From assembly GCA_016722075.1 (NCBI GenBank), contig JADKGW010000001.1, forward strand, positions 1,426,001 through 1,490,000: 64,000 nucleotides of DNA, read 5' to 3'. Made by a program: the position numbers and the translations under genes. The notes beneath the pieces were generated by a model. It saw only the letters and a list, made by a program, of their open reading frames with translations. It was not told the DNA's origin and made no database searches. Origin of the DNA: Candidatus Kouleothrix ribensis (lineage in GTDB: Bacteria; Chloroflexota; Chloroflexia; Chloroflexales; Roseiflexaceae). Positions 18,401-25,608 of the stretch are shown piece after piece (within the stretch, counting starts at the first letter, position 1; each line of letters opens with the position of its first letter).

Positions 18401-18912
18401 CTAGCATCCAGGCGCTGACTCAGGCCTACTACGATATCCGCCAGGGGCTTGGCTTCAACAAGTCGCCCGCCAGCTATGGTGCGTTCCCAACCGACCCCTA
18501 CTCGCATACGCCGGCCGGCCAGGGCGCCAAGCAGCCCGGCATGACCGGCCAGGTCAAGGAGGAGATCCTGACTCGGCTTGGCGAGCTGGGGATCGTCGTC
18601 GAGGGCGGCGCGCTCACGTTCAAGCCGGTGCTCCTACGCGCGCAGGAATGGACGACTGAACCGGCCAGGTTTGAGTCGATCGACATCGCCGGGGTGCAGC
18701 AGACGATCGCGTTACCGGCCGGCGCGCTGGCCTACAGTTTCTGCCAGGTTCCAATCGTATATATCTCGGCCGGCGCGCCGCAGATCACGATCAGCTATGC
18801 CGATGGTCGAGCGGCGGTTGTGGCCGGCCACAGCCTGAGCGCCGACCTGAGCCAGCACATCTTTCAGCGCGATGGGCAGATTGTGCAGCTGGTGGTGCAG
18901 ATCGCGCCGTAG
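15445..18912 (+). CDS. GH94-like glycoside phosphorylase, probably acting on beta-glucan oligosaccharides
   Basis: This 1155-aa protein has no signal peptide, so it is cytosolic. It has an N-terminal beta-sandwich region (to about 330) and an alpha/alpha-barrel. The motif PEWNDANNALVG (D657) matches the WND general-acid motif of GH94-type inverting phosphorylases. The length is well above classic cellobiose phosphorylases (about 800 aa) and nearer the long beta-1,3-glucan phosphorylase families such as GH149 and GH161. I cannot assign the family by eye. It would split imported glucan oligosaccharides with phosphate to give glucose 1-phosphate. ATG 15445 has an AAGAAG site. It completes the glucan locus. 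Confidence 0.75.
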   Translation: MNTHAPAIWIGDSSYRSADDAVQGGYVALHGEQYYRITHYDQLAPFFMTIVSSADHWLFLASTGGITAGRVNAESALFPYYTVDKITENSEHTGSKAIVLATRGGRTALWEPFSERYAGIYRLERHLYKNLYGNKLLFEELNHDLGLAYSYAWHMGDRFGFIKTAWLRNTAAAPCTLEVLDGLQNLLPYGATNALQGAFSNLLDAYKRSELEPQTGLAIFTLNATLTDLAEPSESLKATTVWQVGLAQADYLLCSEQLDAFRHGRPICQETEIRGRRGAYFAHARFDLAGGQQRTWQIVADVNQDSAGIAALLHELQAGPAALAARLRHDIDQGSADLMRIVACADGLQLTGDTLSAARHRSNVLFNVMRGGVFANNYQVDTADLRAFMAARNRAILHEQPAFFAELPATIGMHPLHARAAATGSSDLARLCYEYLPLTFSRRHGDPSRPWNKFAINTKNPDGTRKLDYEGNWRDIFQNWEALAYAYPEFVEGMICTFLNATTADGYNPYRVTRSGVEWEVPEPGNPWSNIGYWSDHQVVYLAKLIEISAKFHPGRLGELLDQRIFSHANVPYRIKDYAALLDDWYATIEFDWTLEQRIAERVAQRGADGKLLLDAEGRVVHATLAEKLLILLLAKLVNLVPEGGIWMNTQRPEWNDANNALVGKGLSVVTVAYLRRYIVLCRHLFASSAAPGLVVSVELGELFHAVGASLAEHQPALEATFSDARRRAAMDALGQAGSAYRTHYYQHGRSGAETRLSLPEVLALLDLAQHYAEHTLHANRRDDGLYHTYNVLRLGKGSAAIDRLDIMLEGQVAILSAGLLTSEQALVLLHSLRQSRLYRADQQSYLLYPDRDLPGFLHKNCLTHDQVRGSALVAALVEQGDRSLIVRDLNGVYHFNGSFRNANDARQALARLQLEEHYAMLVAAEAEHILGLFEQVFQHSAFTGRSGTFFAYEGLGSVYWHMVAKLLLAVQETTLRAEASGAAPASIQALTQAYYDIRQGLGFNKSPASYGAFPTDPYSHTPAGQGAKQPGMTGQVKEEILTRLGELGIVVEGGALTFKPVLLRAQEWTTEPARFESIDIAGVQQTIALPAGALAYSFCQVPIVYISAGAPQITISYADGRAAVVAGHSLSADLSQHIFQRDGQIVQLVVQIAP

Positions 18913-18917
18913 CGGTG

Positions 18918-19277
18918 CTACACGCCCCGCTCGGCCCAGGCCAGGTAGCGCTCGAGCGAGCCATTGAAATAGACATGCACAACCTGGTTGTGCGTCACGC
19001 GGCCGATCGCGTCCCACACCTCGTTGTCGTCGGGGCTATGCACCACCAGCATGGCCTGCTCGGGCGCAAACTCGTCTTCGCCCGGCGGAATCACAAAGCC
19101 GAGCCATTCTTCGGGGTAGCGCTGCTCGACCTCGGCGATCGGCTCGACGCGGCCCTGCTCGGCCATGCCGGTGTACGGGCAGCCGCAGGTGCAGTTCACC
19201 CCGCAGCTCGCGTGCGTGCCGCACTGCATGCTGGTGCCGCCGTGCTCGGCCGTGGTCAGGTTGATCATAACCGGCAT
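18918..19277 (-). CDS. Small Cys-rich protein of unknown function
   Basis: This 119-aa protein has a Cys cluster near its N-terminus (CGTHASCGVNCTCGCPYTG, residues about 19-37), likely to bind a metal or Fe-S centre. An acidic alpha/beta part without further Cys follows (EEWLGFVIPPGEDEFAPEQ to the C-terminus). There is no signal peptide or membrane segment. It converges on the phosphorylase gene with a 5-bp gap and precedes lpdA's 3' end. I do not recognise the family. The ATG at 19277 is taken; a second Met four codons on is possible. Confidence 0.7.
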   Translation of the reverse strand: MPVMINLTTAEHGGTSMQCGTHASCGVNCTCGCPYTGMAEQGRVEPIAEVEQRYPEEWLGFVIPPGEDEFAPEQAMLVVHSPDDNEVWDAIGRVTHNQVVHVYFNGSLERYLAWAERGV

Positions 19278-19345
19278 AGTGTGTCCTATCGGCGAACGGC
19301 CGGCGGCAAGCAGTCGATCATCGCCGGCACGCCTCTCTGCTCAGA

Positions 19346-20761
19346 TTAGATATGAATCGCCGCGCCGGTAGCCGCCGCGTGCTCGGCCTCGCCCAGCGCC
19401 TCGTACAGTGTCGGGTGGGCGTGGATGGTGCGCATGAGCGACTCGGCGGTTGCCTCGTGCGCGAGCGCCACGCCGCCCTCGGCGATCAGCTCGGTGGCGT
19501 GCGGGCCGATGATATGCATGCCCAGCACTTCATCGTACTTGCTTTCGGACACCAGTTTGATAAAGCCGTTGCGCTGGCCCAGGATGCTGGCCTTACCATT
19601 GGCCGAGAACGGGAATTTGCCGATCTTCACGTCGTAGCCCTGCTCGCGCGCCTGCGCCTCGGTCAGGCCGACGCTGGCGATCTCGGGGTTGCTGTAGGTA
19701 CAGCCCGGCACCTTGCGGTAGTCGAGCGGCGGCGCGTCGTGGCCGGCGATCAGCTCGGCTGCCAGAATGCCCTCGGCCGAGGCTTTGTGCGCCAGCCAGG
19801 GCGTTGTGATCGCCACGTCGCCGATCGCATAGATCCCCGGCACATTCGTGCGCAGATGCGCGTCGACCGTGATGAAGCCGCGCGGGTCGAGCGCGACGCC
19901 GGCTGCCTCGAGGCCCAGGCCCTGGGTGTTCGGCGCGCGGCCGATGCCGAGCAGCAGCCGCTCGGCCGTAAGCTGCTGCGTTTTGCCGTCGGCATCGCTA
20001 AATGTGGCCGTCACCTGGCCGTCGCCCCTGTCGATCTTGGTCAGCCTGGCGCTGGTGAAGGCCTTGATCCCACGCTTATTGAACGCGCGCGCCAGCTCGG
20101 CGCTGACCTCTTCATCCTCGACCGGCACCAGCCGCGGCAGCGCCTCGATGATCGTCACCTCGGCGCCGAACGCGCGAAATGCCGAGGCAAACTCAACCCC
20201 GATCGCGCCTGCGCCGACGATGATGATCGAGCGGGGCACGGCCGGCAATGCCAGCGCGCCAGTCGACGAGATGATCCGATCCTCGTCGAACACGCCGCCA
20301 ACCTGCGGCAGCGCGCGCGGCTGCGAGCCGGTGGCGACGATGATGTTCTTGGCGCTGAGCTGGATCTCGCTGCCGCCCGCGCCGGCCACCACGACGGTGT
20401 TGGGGCCGGCCAGCCGCGCGGCGCCGTTATGCTGGTCGATCTTGTTCTTCTTCATCAAGAAGCCCACGCCGCCGGTCATCTGCTTGACGACCTTATCTTT
20501 ATACTTTTGCACGCCGGCCCAATCGACCTCGGCCTGCGGAATGATTATGCCGAACTGCTTGCTGTCGCGCGCCTGCTCGAGCAGGTCGGCGCTGTGCAGG
20601 ATCGCCTTGGTGGGAATACAGCCAATATTCAGGCACACGCCACCCCAGTACTCGCGCTCGACAATCGCGGCCTTTAGCCCAAGCTGGGCGCTGCGAATCG
20701 CGGCCACGTAGCCGCCCGGCCCGGCGCCAATTACCACAACGTCATACTGCGTGTCGCTCAC
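19346..20761 (-). CDS. lpdA: Dihydrolipoyl dehydrogenase (E3)
   Basis: This 471-aa FAD/NAD-dependent disulfide oxidoreductase reoxidises lipoamide in 2-oxoacid dehydrogenase or glycine-cleavage complexes. It shows the FAD motif GAGPGGY, the redox pair in GGVCLNIGC (C43, C48), the NAD-binding GAGAIGVE and the C-terminal catalytic HAHPT. The GTG at 20761 is chosen because the coding sequence then starts directly with the FAD fold (VSDTQYDVVVIGAG) and GAAAGG lies upstream. Longer readings run into low-complexity DNA. No E1 or E2 gene is adjacent, so it is a stand-alone E3. Confidence 0.95.
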   Translation of the reverse strand: MSDTQYDVVVIGAGPGGYVAAIRSAQLGLKAAIVEREYWGGVCLNIGCIPTKAILHSADLLEQARDSKQFGIIIPQAEVDWAGVQKYKDKVVKQMTGGVGFLMKKNKIDQHNGAARLAGPNTVVVAGAGGSEIQLSAKNIIVATGSQPRALPQVGGVFDEDRIISSTGALALPAVPRSIIIVGAGAIGVEFASAFRAFGAEVTIIEALPRLVPVEDEEVSAELARAFNKRGIKAFTSARLTKIDRGDGQVTATFSDADGKTQQLTAERLLLGIGRAPNTQGLGLEAAGVALDPRGFITVDAHLRTNVPGIYAIGDVAITTPWLAHKASAEGILAAELIAGHDAPPLDYRKVPGCTYSNPEIASVGLTEAQAREQGYDVKIGKFPFSANGKASILGQRNGFIKLVSESKYDEVLGMHIIGPHATELIAEGGVALAHEATAESLMRTIHAHPTLYEALGEAEHAAATGAAIHI

Positions 20762-20797
20762 GGATGTTGCCTTTCTTGTGTGGGACAAACTGGCCAT

Positions 20798-20806
20798 ATT
20801 GTACCA
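20798..20806 (-). promoter_or_regulatory. Extended -10 promoter of lpdA
   Basis: The minus strand reads TGGTACAAT, 36 nt before the GTG start. No clear -35 was found. Confidence 0.5.
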
Positions 20807-20814
20807 CATTGGGT

Positions 20815-20985
20815 TGGGGCTACGTGCCCCGTGCCCCGCTGCGCGGGCTGCGTGCCCCCGTGCCCCGTGCCCCACACGCACGCGGGGGCTGCGCGCCCCC
20901 GTGCCCTGCGGCAGGGGCCGCCGCCGGCCCCTGCACCCCGCCGCCGGGGTTGCACCCCGGACCCCCTATTTTGCCGTCTCGCTTT
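20815..20985. repeat. GC-rich low-complexity block with short hairpins
   Basis: Short variants of GTGCCCC and CCCCCGTGCCC recur, with small palindromes such as GGGGTTGCACCCC. The block sits upstream of lpdA and is non-coding; any apparent reading frames are Pro/Ala/Gly-rich artefacts. Confidence 0.5.
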
Positions 20986-21131
20986 TGCATCGTTCTGCGC
21001 ACATGCCCCAGGGCAACCCGAGCGATCGTTAGCACACGCATGCGTGCTTCGGTACGCACCACCTGATTCGCTTGGACAAGGCATAAATCGATGGTGCTCG
21101 GGCTGGGATGGCCTCGCTTGCCGGAGGGGTT

Positions 21132-21158
21132 TTAGGGGAACCGGCTCGGTTCCCCTAA
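21132..21158. other. Perfect 12-bp hairpin flanking the 38-bp repeat array
   Basis: TTAGGGGAACCG and CGGTTCCCCTAA pair perfectly around a GCT loop, 2 nt before the first array unit. It has no T-run on either strand. Confidence 0.6.
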
Positions 21159-21160
21159 TC

Positions 21161-21449
21161 GGGGGCACGGGGGCGACGCGCCCCGAAAAGCTGTAGTCGG
21201 GGGCACGGGGGCGACGCGCCCCGAAAAGCTGTAGTCGGGGGCACGGGGGCGACGCGCCCCGAAAAGCTGTAGTCGGGGGCACGGGGGCGACGCGCCCCGA
21301 AAAGCTGTAGTCGGGGGCACGGGGGCGACGCGCCCCGAAAAGCTGTAGTCGGGGCACGGGGGCGACGCGCCCCGAAAAGCTGTAGTCGGGGGCACGGGGG
21401 CGACGCGCCCCGAAAAGCTGTAGTCGGGGGCACGGGGGCGACGCGCCCC
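21161..21449. repeat. Tandem array of a 38-bp unit, 7 full copies plus one partial
   Basis: Units begin at 21161, 21199, 21237, 21275, 21313, 21351, 21388 and 21426. They are nearly identical; the sixth lacks one G (37 bp), and the eighth ends after 24 bp. Each holds the palindrome GGGGCG-ACG-CGCCCC followed by GAAAAGCTGTAGTC. No spacers are present, so it is not CRISPR. It ends 71 bp before the hydrolase start at 21521. Confidence 0.9.
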
Positions 21450-21520
21450 ACAAGTTGACACCAACCGTATTCTTGGGTAAAGTCAGCCACACAATCGAGC
21501 AAGCAGAAACGAAGCCTACC

Positions 21521-22453
21521 ATGTGTATCGCCATCCCAATCATCCTGCTGGCCGCGCTGGTCGCCGGCGCCTACCTGCTCACGCCGCTGCGCGAGCAGCT
21601 GAGCATCCGCGATCTGGCCGGCGACGATCAGTTCGTGCGCGTGGGCGAGTACGATATTCATTATCAGGACGACGGCCCGCGCGCGGCGCCGGCTGTGGTG
21701 CTGGCCCATGGCTTTGGCGCATGGTCGTTCACCTGGCGCGCGCAGCGCAGCGCCTTGCTGGCGGCCGGCTACCGCGTGATTACCACCGACCAGATCGGCT
21801 ATGGCGCCTCGGCACGGCCGGCCGCACCAGTGTATACCACCCGCACGCAGGCCGAATTGATCCTCGGCGCGCTCGACGCGCTGGGCCTGCACGCCGCGCA
21901 CTTCGTCGGGCACTCCTTTGGCGGGCGCGTGGCCATGCAGATCGCGATCATCGCGCCTGAGCGTGTCCACTCGCTCGTCGTGCTCGCACCCGAGGCCTTC
22001 GCCACCGCGCGCCCACCGATCGCCCGGCTGGTCGATTTGCCGCTGCTGGGCTATGTGCTCGCATTCTACTCGACCGCGCCGCGGCTGGTGCGCGCGGGGC
22101 TGAAGTATGTGTCGAAGCAATACGCCTGGCTGACCGACGCGGCCGTGGCGGGGTATGCCGCGCCGACGTATGTGCGCGGCAGCGTGCTGGCGCAGGTGTG
22201 GCAGGCGCGCGCGCCGAAAGATGGCGCCCAGCCGGTGCCGCAGCATCTCGCGGCGATCGGCCAGCCTACTCTGGTGATCTGGGGCGCCGACGACCCGGTC
22301 TTTCCAGCGGGCGACGCCGAGCGGCTGGCGCGGCTGCTGCCGAACGCCCGGCTGCGCGTGCTGGCCGGCATCGGCCACCTGCCGCACGAAGAGGCCGAGC
22401 CGGCGGTTACGGCGGCCATGCTGGAGTTTCTGGCCGAGCAGGTGCGCATATAG
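21521..22453 (+). CDS. Alpha/beta hydrolase with N-terminal membrane anchor
   Basis: This 310-aa protein has an N-terminal hydrophobic helix (IAIPIILLAALVAGAYLL), suggesting membrane anchoring. The alpha/beta-hydrolase fold follows with oxyanion HGFGAW, nucleophile GHSFGG (S132), the acid in WGADDPV and the catalytic His in GIGHLPHEE. The substrate is unknown; the fold covers esterases, dehalogenases and C-C hydrolases. ATG 21521 is chosen because the upstream in-frame part lies against the repeat array. It is transcribed towards the VWA gene. Confidence 0.88.
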   Translation: MCIAIPIILLAALVAGAYLLTPLREQLSIRDLAGDDQFVRVGEYDIHYQDDGPRAAPAVVLAHGFGAWSFTWRAQRSALLAAGYRVITTDQIGYGASARPAAPVYTTRTQAELILGALDALGLHAAHFVGHSFGGRVAMQIAIIAPERVHSLVVLAPEAFATARPPIARLVDLPLLGYVLAFYSTAPRLVRAGLKYVSKQYAWLTDAAVAGYAAPTYVRGSVLAQVWQARAPKDGAQPVPQHLAAIGQPTLVIWGADDPVFPAGDAERLARLLPNARLRVLAGIGHLPHEEAEPAVTAAMLEFLAEQVRI

Positions 22454-22500
22454 CCATGCCTGCACACCCCCCCGGCACTGCCGCCCGGCAGAAGCGAATT

Positions 22501-22509
22501 TGGTATCAT
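22501..22509 (+). promoter_or_regulatory. Possible extended -10 promoter of the VWA gene
   Basis: TGGTATCAT lies 112 nt before the VWA start codon. It fits the recurring extended -10 form, but the distance is long. Confidence 0.35.
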
Positions 22510-22621
22510 AGGAATCTCAGCTGGCCTTAACGTTTGGCGCGCGGTAGCGTGTTAGAATTTGCGCCTGCCGGGGCGTGTGCGCCGGCGGAACAAATGCGCG
22601 CATGGGTGCGTCTAAACCATT

Positions 22622-25234
22622 ATGCACATCGGATTTCTACTCCCGGCAGCACTCTGGCTGCTGCTCTTGCTGCTGCCGCTGTGGGCCTTCGCCTGGGCGG
22701 TGCCGCGCCAGCGTGCCTCACGCGGGCTGCGGATCAACCTGGCCATCCGCAGCGCGCTGATTGTGATGCTGGTGCTGGCGCTGGCCGGTATGCGGATCGT
22801 GCGCGGTACCACCGATCTAACCACGGTGTTTCTGCTCGATCGCTCCGAATCGGTTGCGCCCGAGGCCCGCGCGCGCGCCGACGCGTTCGTGCGCGCCGCG
22901 CAGGCGGCGATGCGCCCAGGTGATCGCACCGCAGTGGTGGCCTTCGGCGCTAACGCGGTGGTCGAGCGTGCCCCGGCCGACCAGCCGGGCGCACCTGGCG
23001 CGGGCCTGGCCCCGCTCGCCACCGGCACGAATATTCAAGAGGCACTACAGCTCGGGCTGGCGCTGCTGCCGGCCGAGACCAACCAGCGGATCGTGCTACT
23101 CTCCGACGGCGGGCAGAATGCCGGCGACGCGCAGGTGGCCGCGCAGCTTGCGGCCGCGCGCGGCATCCCGCTCAGCTACGTCGACCTGGGCGCGCCTGCG
23201 GGCACAGCCGAGGCGCTTGTTGCCGATTTGCAGGCGCCGGCTGCGGTGCGCGCCGGCCAGACCTTCGAGCTGACTGCGGTGGTCGAAAGCTCGGTTGCGC
23301 AGCCGGCGCACCTGCGGATCGTGGGCGACGGCCAGCCGGTGGCCGAGCTCGACGTGGCGCTGCAGCCGGGCCTGAACCGCTTCCCGCTGCAGGTGCCTGC
23401 CGGCGGCGGCGGCTTCCAGCGCTACCGCGCCGAGATCACGCTCCAGCACGACGCGCGCGCCGAGAATAATGCCGCCGAGGCGCTGGTGCATGTGGCCGGC
23501 GCACCACGCGTGCTGCTGGTCGAAGGCCAGCCCGGCGCGGGCCAGAACCTCAAAGATGCGCTCGCGGCCGCGAGCGTGGCCGCCGACCTGGTGGCGCCGC
23601 CGGCGCTGCCGGCCGGGCTGGGCGGGCTAGGCGCCTACGATGCGGTGGCGCTGATCAATGTGCCGGCCCCAGCGCTGCCGCCCACTGCGCAGGCCGACCT
23701 GGCCGCCTACGTCCACGACCTGGGCAAGGGCCTGGTGATGATCGGCGGTGACCAGTCGTTCGGGGTTGGCGGCTACGCCCAGACGCCGATCGAGCAGGCG
23801 CTGCCGGTGTCGATGGACGTGCGTGCGATCGAGGCGCGCCCGAACCTGGCGATCGTCTACGTGCTCGACAAATCGAGCAGCATGCAGGCCTGCCACTGCC
23901 GCGGGCCGAGCCGTGAGAAAGACGGCTACTACGATCACAAAGGCCGCACCAAGCTCGAGATCGGCAAAGACGCAGTCGTGCGCTCGGTGGCGGTGCTCGA
24001 CCCACGCGATGTCGTGGGCGTCGTGGCGTTCGACGGCAGCGTCCACTGGGCGTTCCAGCCCACCGCCGATGCCAAACCCGATGCCGTGCTGGGCGCAATC
24101 GCACCGCTGATGCCCAACGGCCACGAGACCAATGTGGGCATCGGGCTGCGCGCGGCCGAAGATGCGCTGAACCAGACCGACGCGCGGATCAAGCATGTGA
24201 TCCTGATGACCGACGGCTGGTCGGATGGCGAGGACCCGATTGCAGTGGTCAGCGACATGCGCAGCAAGGGCATCACCGTATCGGTGGTGGCCGAGGGGCT
24301 CGGCTCAGCGCCGCACCTACAGCAGATGGCCGACGCGGGCGGCGGGCGCTATTTCGCGGTGCAGAATATGGAAGACGCGCTCCAGATCTTCGTGCAAGAG
24401 ACCCGCCAGGTATCGCAGAAGTTCATCGTCGAGCATCCATTCACGCCGCAGTATGCCGTGCGCACGCCCATCCTGGCCGGGCTCGACCAGGGCCTACCCG
24501 TGCTGTATGGCTACAATGGCACCACGCCCAAGCAGACCGCCCAGGTGGCGCTGGCCGATGCCGACGGCGCACCGATTCTGGCGCAGTGGCAGTATGGCCT
24601 GGGCCGCGCGGTGGCATGGACGAGCGACACCAAGGGGCAGTGGGCGCGTGACTGGATCGGCTGGGCGGAGTTTCCGCGCTTCGCGGCGCAGCTGGTCGGC
24701 TGGGCGCTGCCGAGTGCGGCCGGCGGCATGCTGAATGTCGAGCTACAGACGGCCGGCGCACAGACTACGATCCAGGTGACGGTGCCGATCACCACCACGG
24801 CCACGCGCGAGGGCCTCGACATGCGCGCGACGCTGCTTGGGCCGGACGGCCAGCACCAGGAGCTGACGCTGGCCGAGCAGGCACCCGGCGTGTATCGCGC
24901 CGCGCTCGCTACCCCGCCACAGGGCACCTACATGCTGCAGCTGGCCGGCAGCCTGGCTGGGCAGCTGGTAGCGCAAGACACAGCCGCGCTTGTCGTGCCC
25001 TATTCGCCCGAGTACCGGCTGGGCCAGTCTAACCCGGCCTTGCTGGCCGCGCTGGCAAAAACAACCGGCGGATCGGCGATCGACCAGCCGGCCCAGGCGT
25101 TCGAGCGGGCCGATCAGGGTGCTGGCAGCGCCCAGGAGATCGCCTTCCCGCTGCTGCTGGCCGCGCTCGCGCTGCTGCCGCTCGACATCCTGGTGCGGCG
25201 GCTGGTGGTGCTGTGGCGCGTCCGCGCCGCCTAG
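22622..25234 (+). CDS. Membrane protein with two VWA domains
   Basis: This 870-aa protein has two N-terminal membrane helices (about 5-27 and 40-60) and one near the C-terminus (about 837-860). The first VWA domain has MIDAS DRSES (about 72) and the second DKSSS (D416) with TNV and DG motifs (LMTDGWSDG). Between them lies a glutamine-amidotransferase-like fold (about 295-400). A short insertion after the second MIDAS (ACHCRGP) adds two Cys. Such proteins probably act as metal-dependent protein-binding modules on the membrane. No MoxR ATPase is adjacent. The function is unknown. Confidence 0.85.
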   Translation: MHIGFLLPAALWLLLLLLPLWAFAWAVPRQRASRGLRINLAIRSALIVMLVLALAGMRIVRGTTDLTTVFLLDRSESVAPEARARADAFVRAAQAAMRPGDRTAVVAFGANAVVERAPADQPGAPGAGLAPLATGTNIQEALQLGLALLPAETNQRIVLLSDGGQNAGDAQVAAQLAAARGIPLSYVDLGAPAGTAEALVADLQAPAAVRAGQTFELTAVVESSVAQPAHLRIVGDGQPVAELDVALQPGLNRFPLQVPAGGGGFQRYRAEITLQHDARAENNAAEALVHVAGAPRVLLVEGQPGAGQNLKDALAAASVAADLVAPPALPAGLGGLGAYDAVALINVPAPALPPTAQADLAAYVHDLGKGLVMIGGDQSFGVGGYAQTPIEQALPVSMDVRAIEARPNLAIVYVLDKSSSMQACHCRGPSREKDGYYDHKGRTKLEIGKDAVVRSVAVLDPRDVVGVVAFDGSVHWAFQPTADAKPDAVLGAIAPLMPNGHETNVGIGLRAAEDALNQTDARIKHVILMTDGWSDGEDPIAVVSDMRSKGITVSVVAEGLGSAPHLQQMADAGGGRYFAVQNMEDALQIFVQETRQVSQKFIVEHPFTPQYAVRTPILAGLDQGLPVLYGYNGTTPKQTAQVALADADGAPILAQWQYGLGRAVAWTSDTKGQWARDWIGWAEFPRFAAQLVGWALPSAAGGMLNVELQTAGAQTTIQVTVPITTTATREGLDMRATLLGPDGQHQELTLAEQAPGVYRAALATPPQGTYMLQLAGSLAGQLVAQDTAALVVPYSPEYRLGQSNPALLAALAKTTGGSAIDQPAQAFERADQGAGSAQEIAFPLLLAALALLPLDILVRRLVVLWRVRAA

Positions 25235-25253
25235 TGTCGATCGTATTCCACCG

Positions 25254-25510
25254 CGCGCGGCCCTCGCCTGCCTGCCTCCAGTTCCATGCTGGCCTATGGG
25301 CGCTCCACCGCGCGGCCCTCACCTGCCTTGCCCTCCGCTCCCAATGTTGGGAGCTGAACGCGCGCGGCCCTCACCTGCCTGCCTCCAGCTCCATGCTGGG
25401 AGCAGGGGGTATCCCTTGGCGCTCTACTGCGCTCGCAAAGCGAGCGCAGTAGAACGCCAAATTCCTGGCCCTCTCCCCTGGCAGGGGGTACGGGGGAGGG
25501 GTATCCACAC
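25254..25510. repeat. Dispersed palindromic repeat, copy C (minus orientation)
   Basis: Three direct repeats start with GCGCGGCCCTC (25255, 25310, 25362). A 19-bp-arm hairpin lies at 25418-25458 (one mismatch, AAA loop). The minus strand repeats the order seen at 45068-45640: GGATACCCCTCCCCCGTACC, then AATTTGGCGTTC, a long palindrome, a GGATACCCC box and CTCCCAACATTGGGAG. Confidence 0.75.
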
Positions 25511-25565
25511 ACCTCTTATGCAACCCTAAGGCATGCGCAGCCCACAAACCGGCACCCGCCAGAGA

Positions 25566-25574
25566 TGGTATAAT
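25566..25574 (+). promoter_or_regulatory. Extended -10 promoter of the 992-aa membrane protein
   Basis: TGGTATAAT lies 34 nt before the ATG at 25609. No -35 box is visible. Confidence 0.55.
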
Positions 25575-25608
25575 CGCGCCTCAGGAACAATGAGGAGCGA
25601 CCGATCGA

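Noticed and set aside
19352..20677. 441-aa plus-strand frame opposite lpdA
   Set aside because: lpdA is certain from its motifs; the opposite frame is Arg/Asp-rich noise.
21161..21449. CRISPR array
   Set aside because: Units are head-to-tail with no unique spacers, and no cas genes are present.
21155..22465. Long minus-strand reading frame across the 38-bp array and the hydrolase gene
   Set aside because: It is a shadow of the hydrolase joined to repeats that happen to have no stop in that frame. The peptide is a repeated Pro/Ala/Arg pattern.
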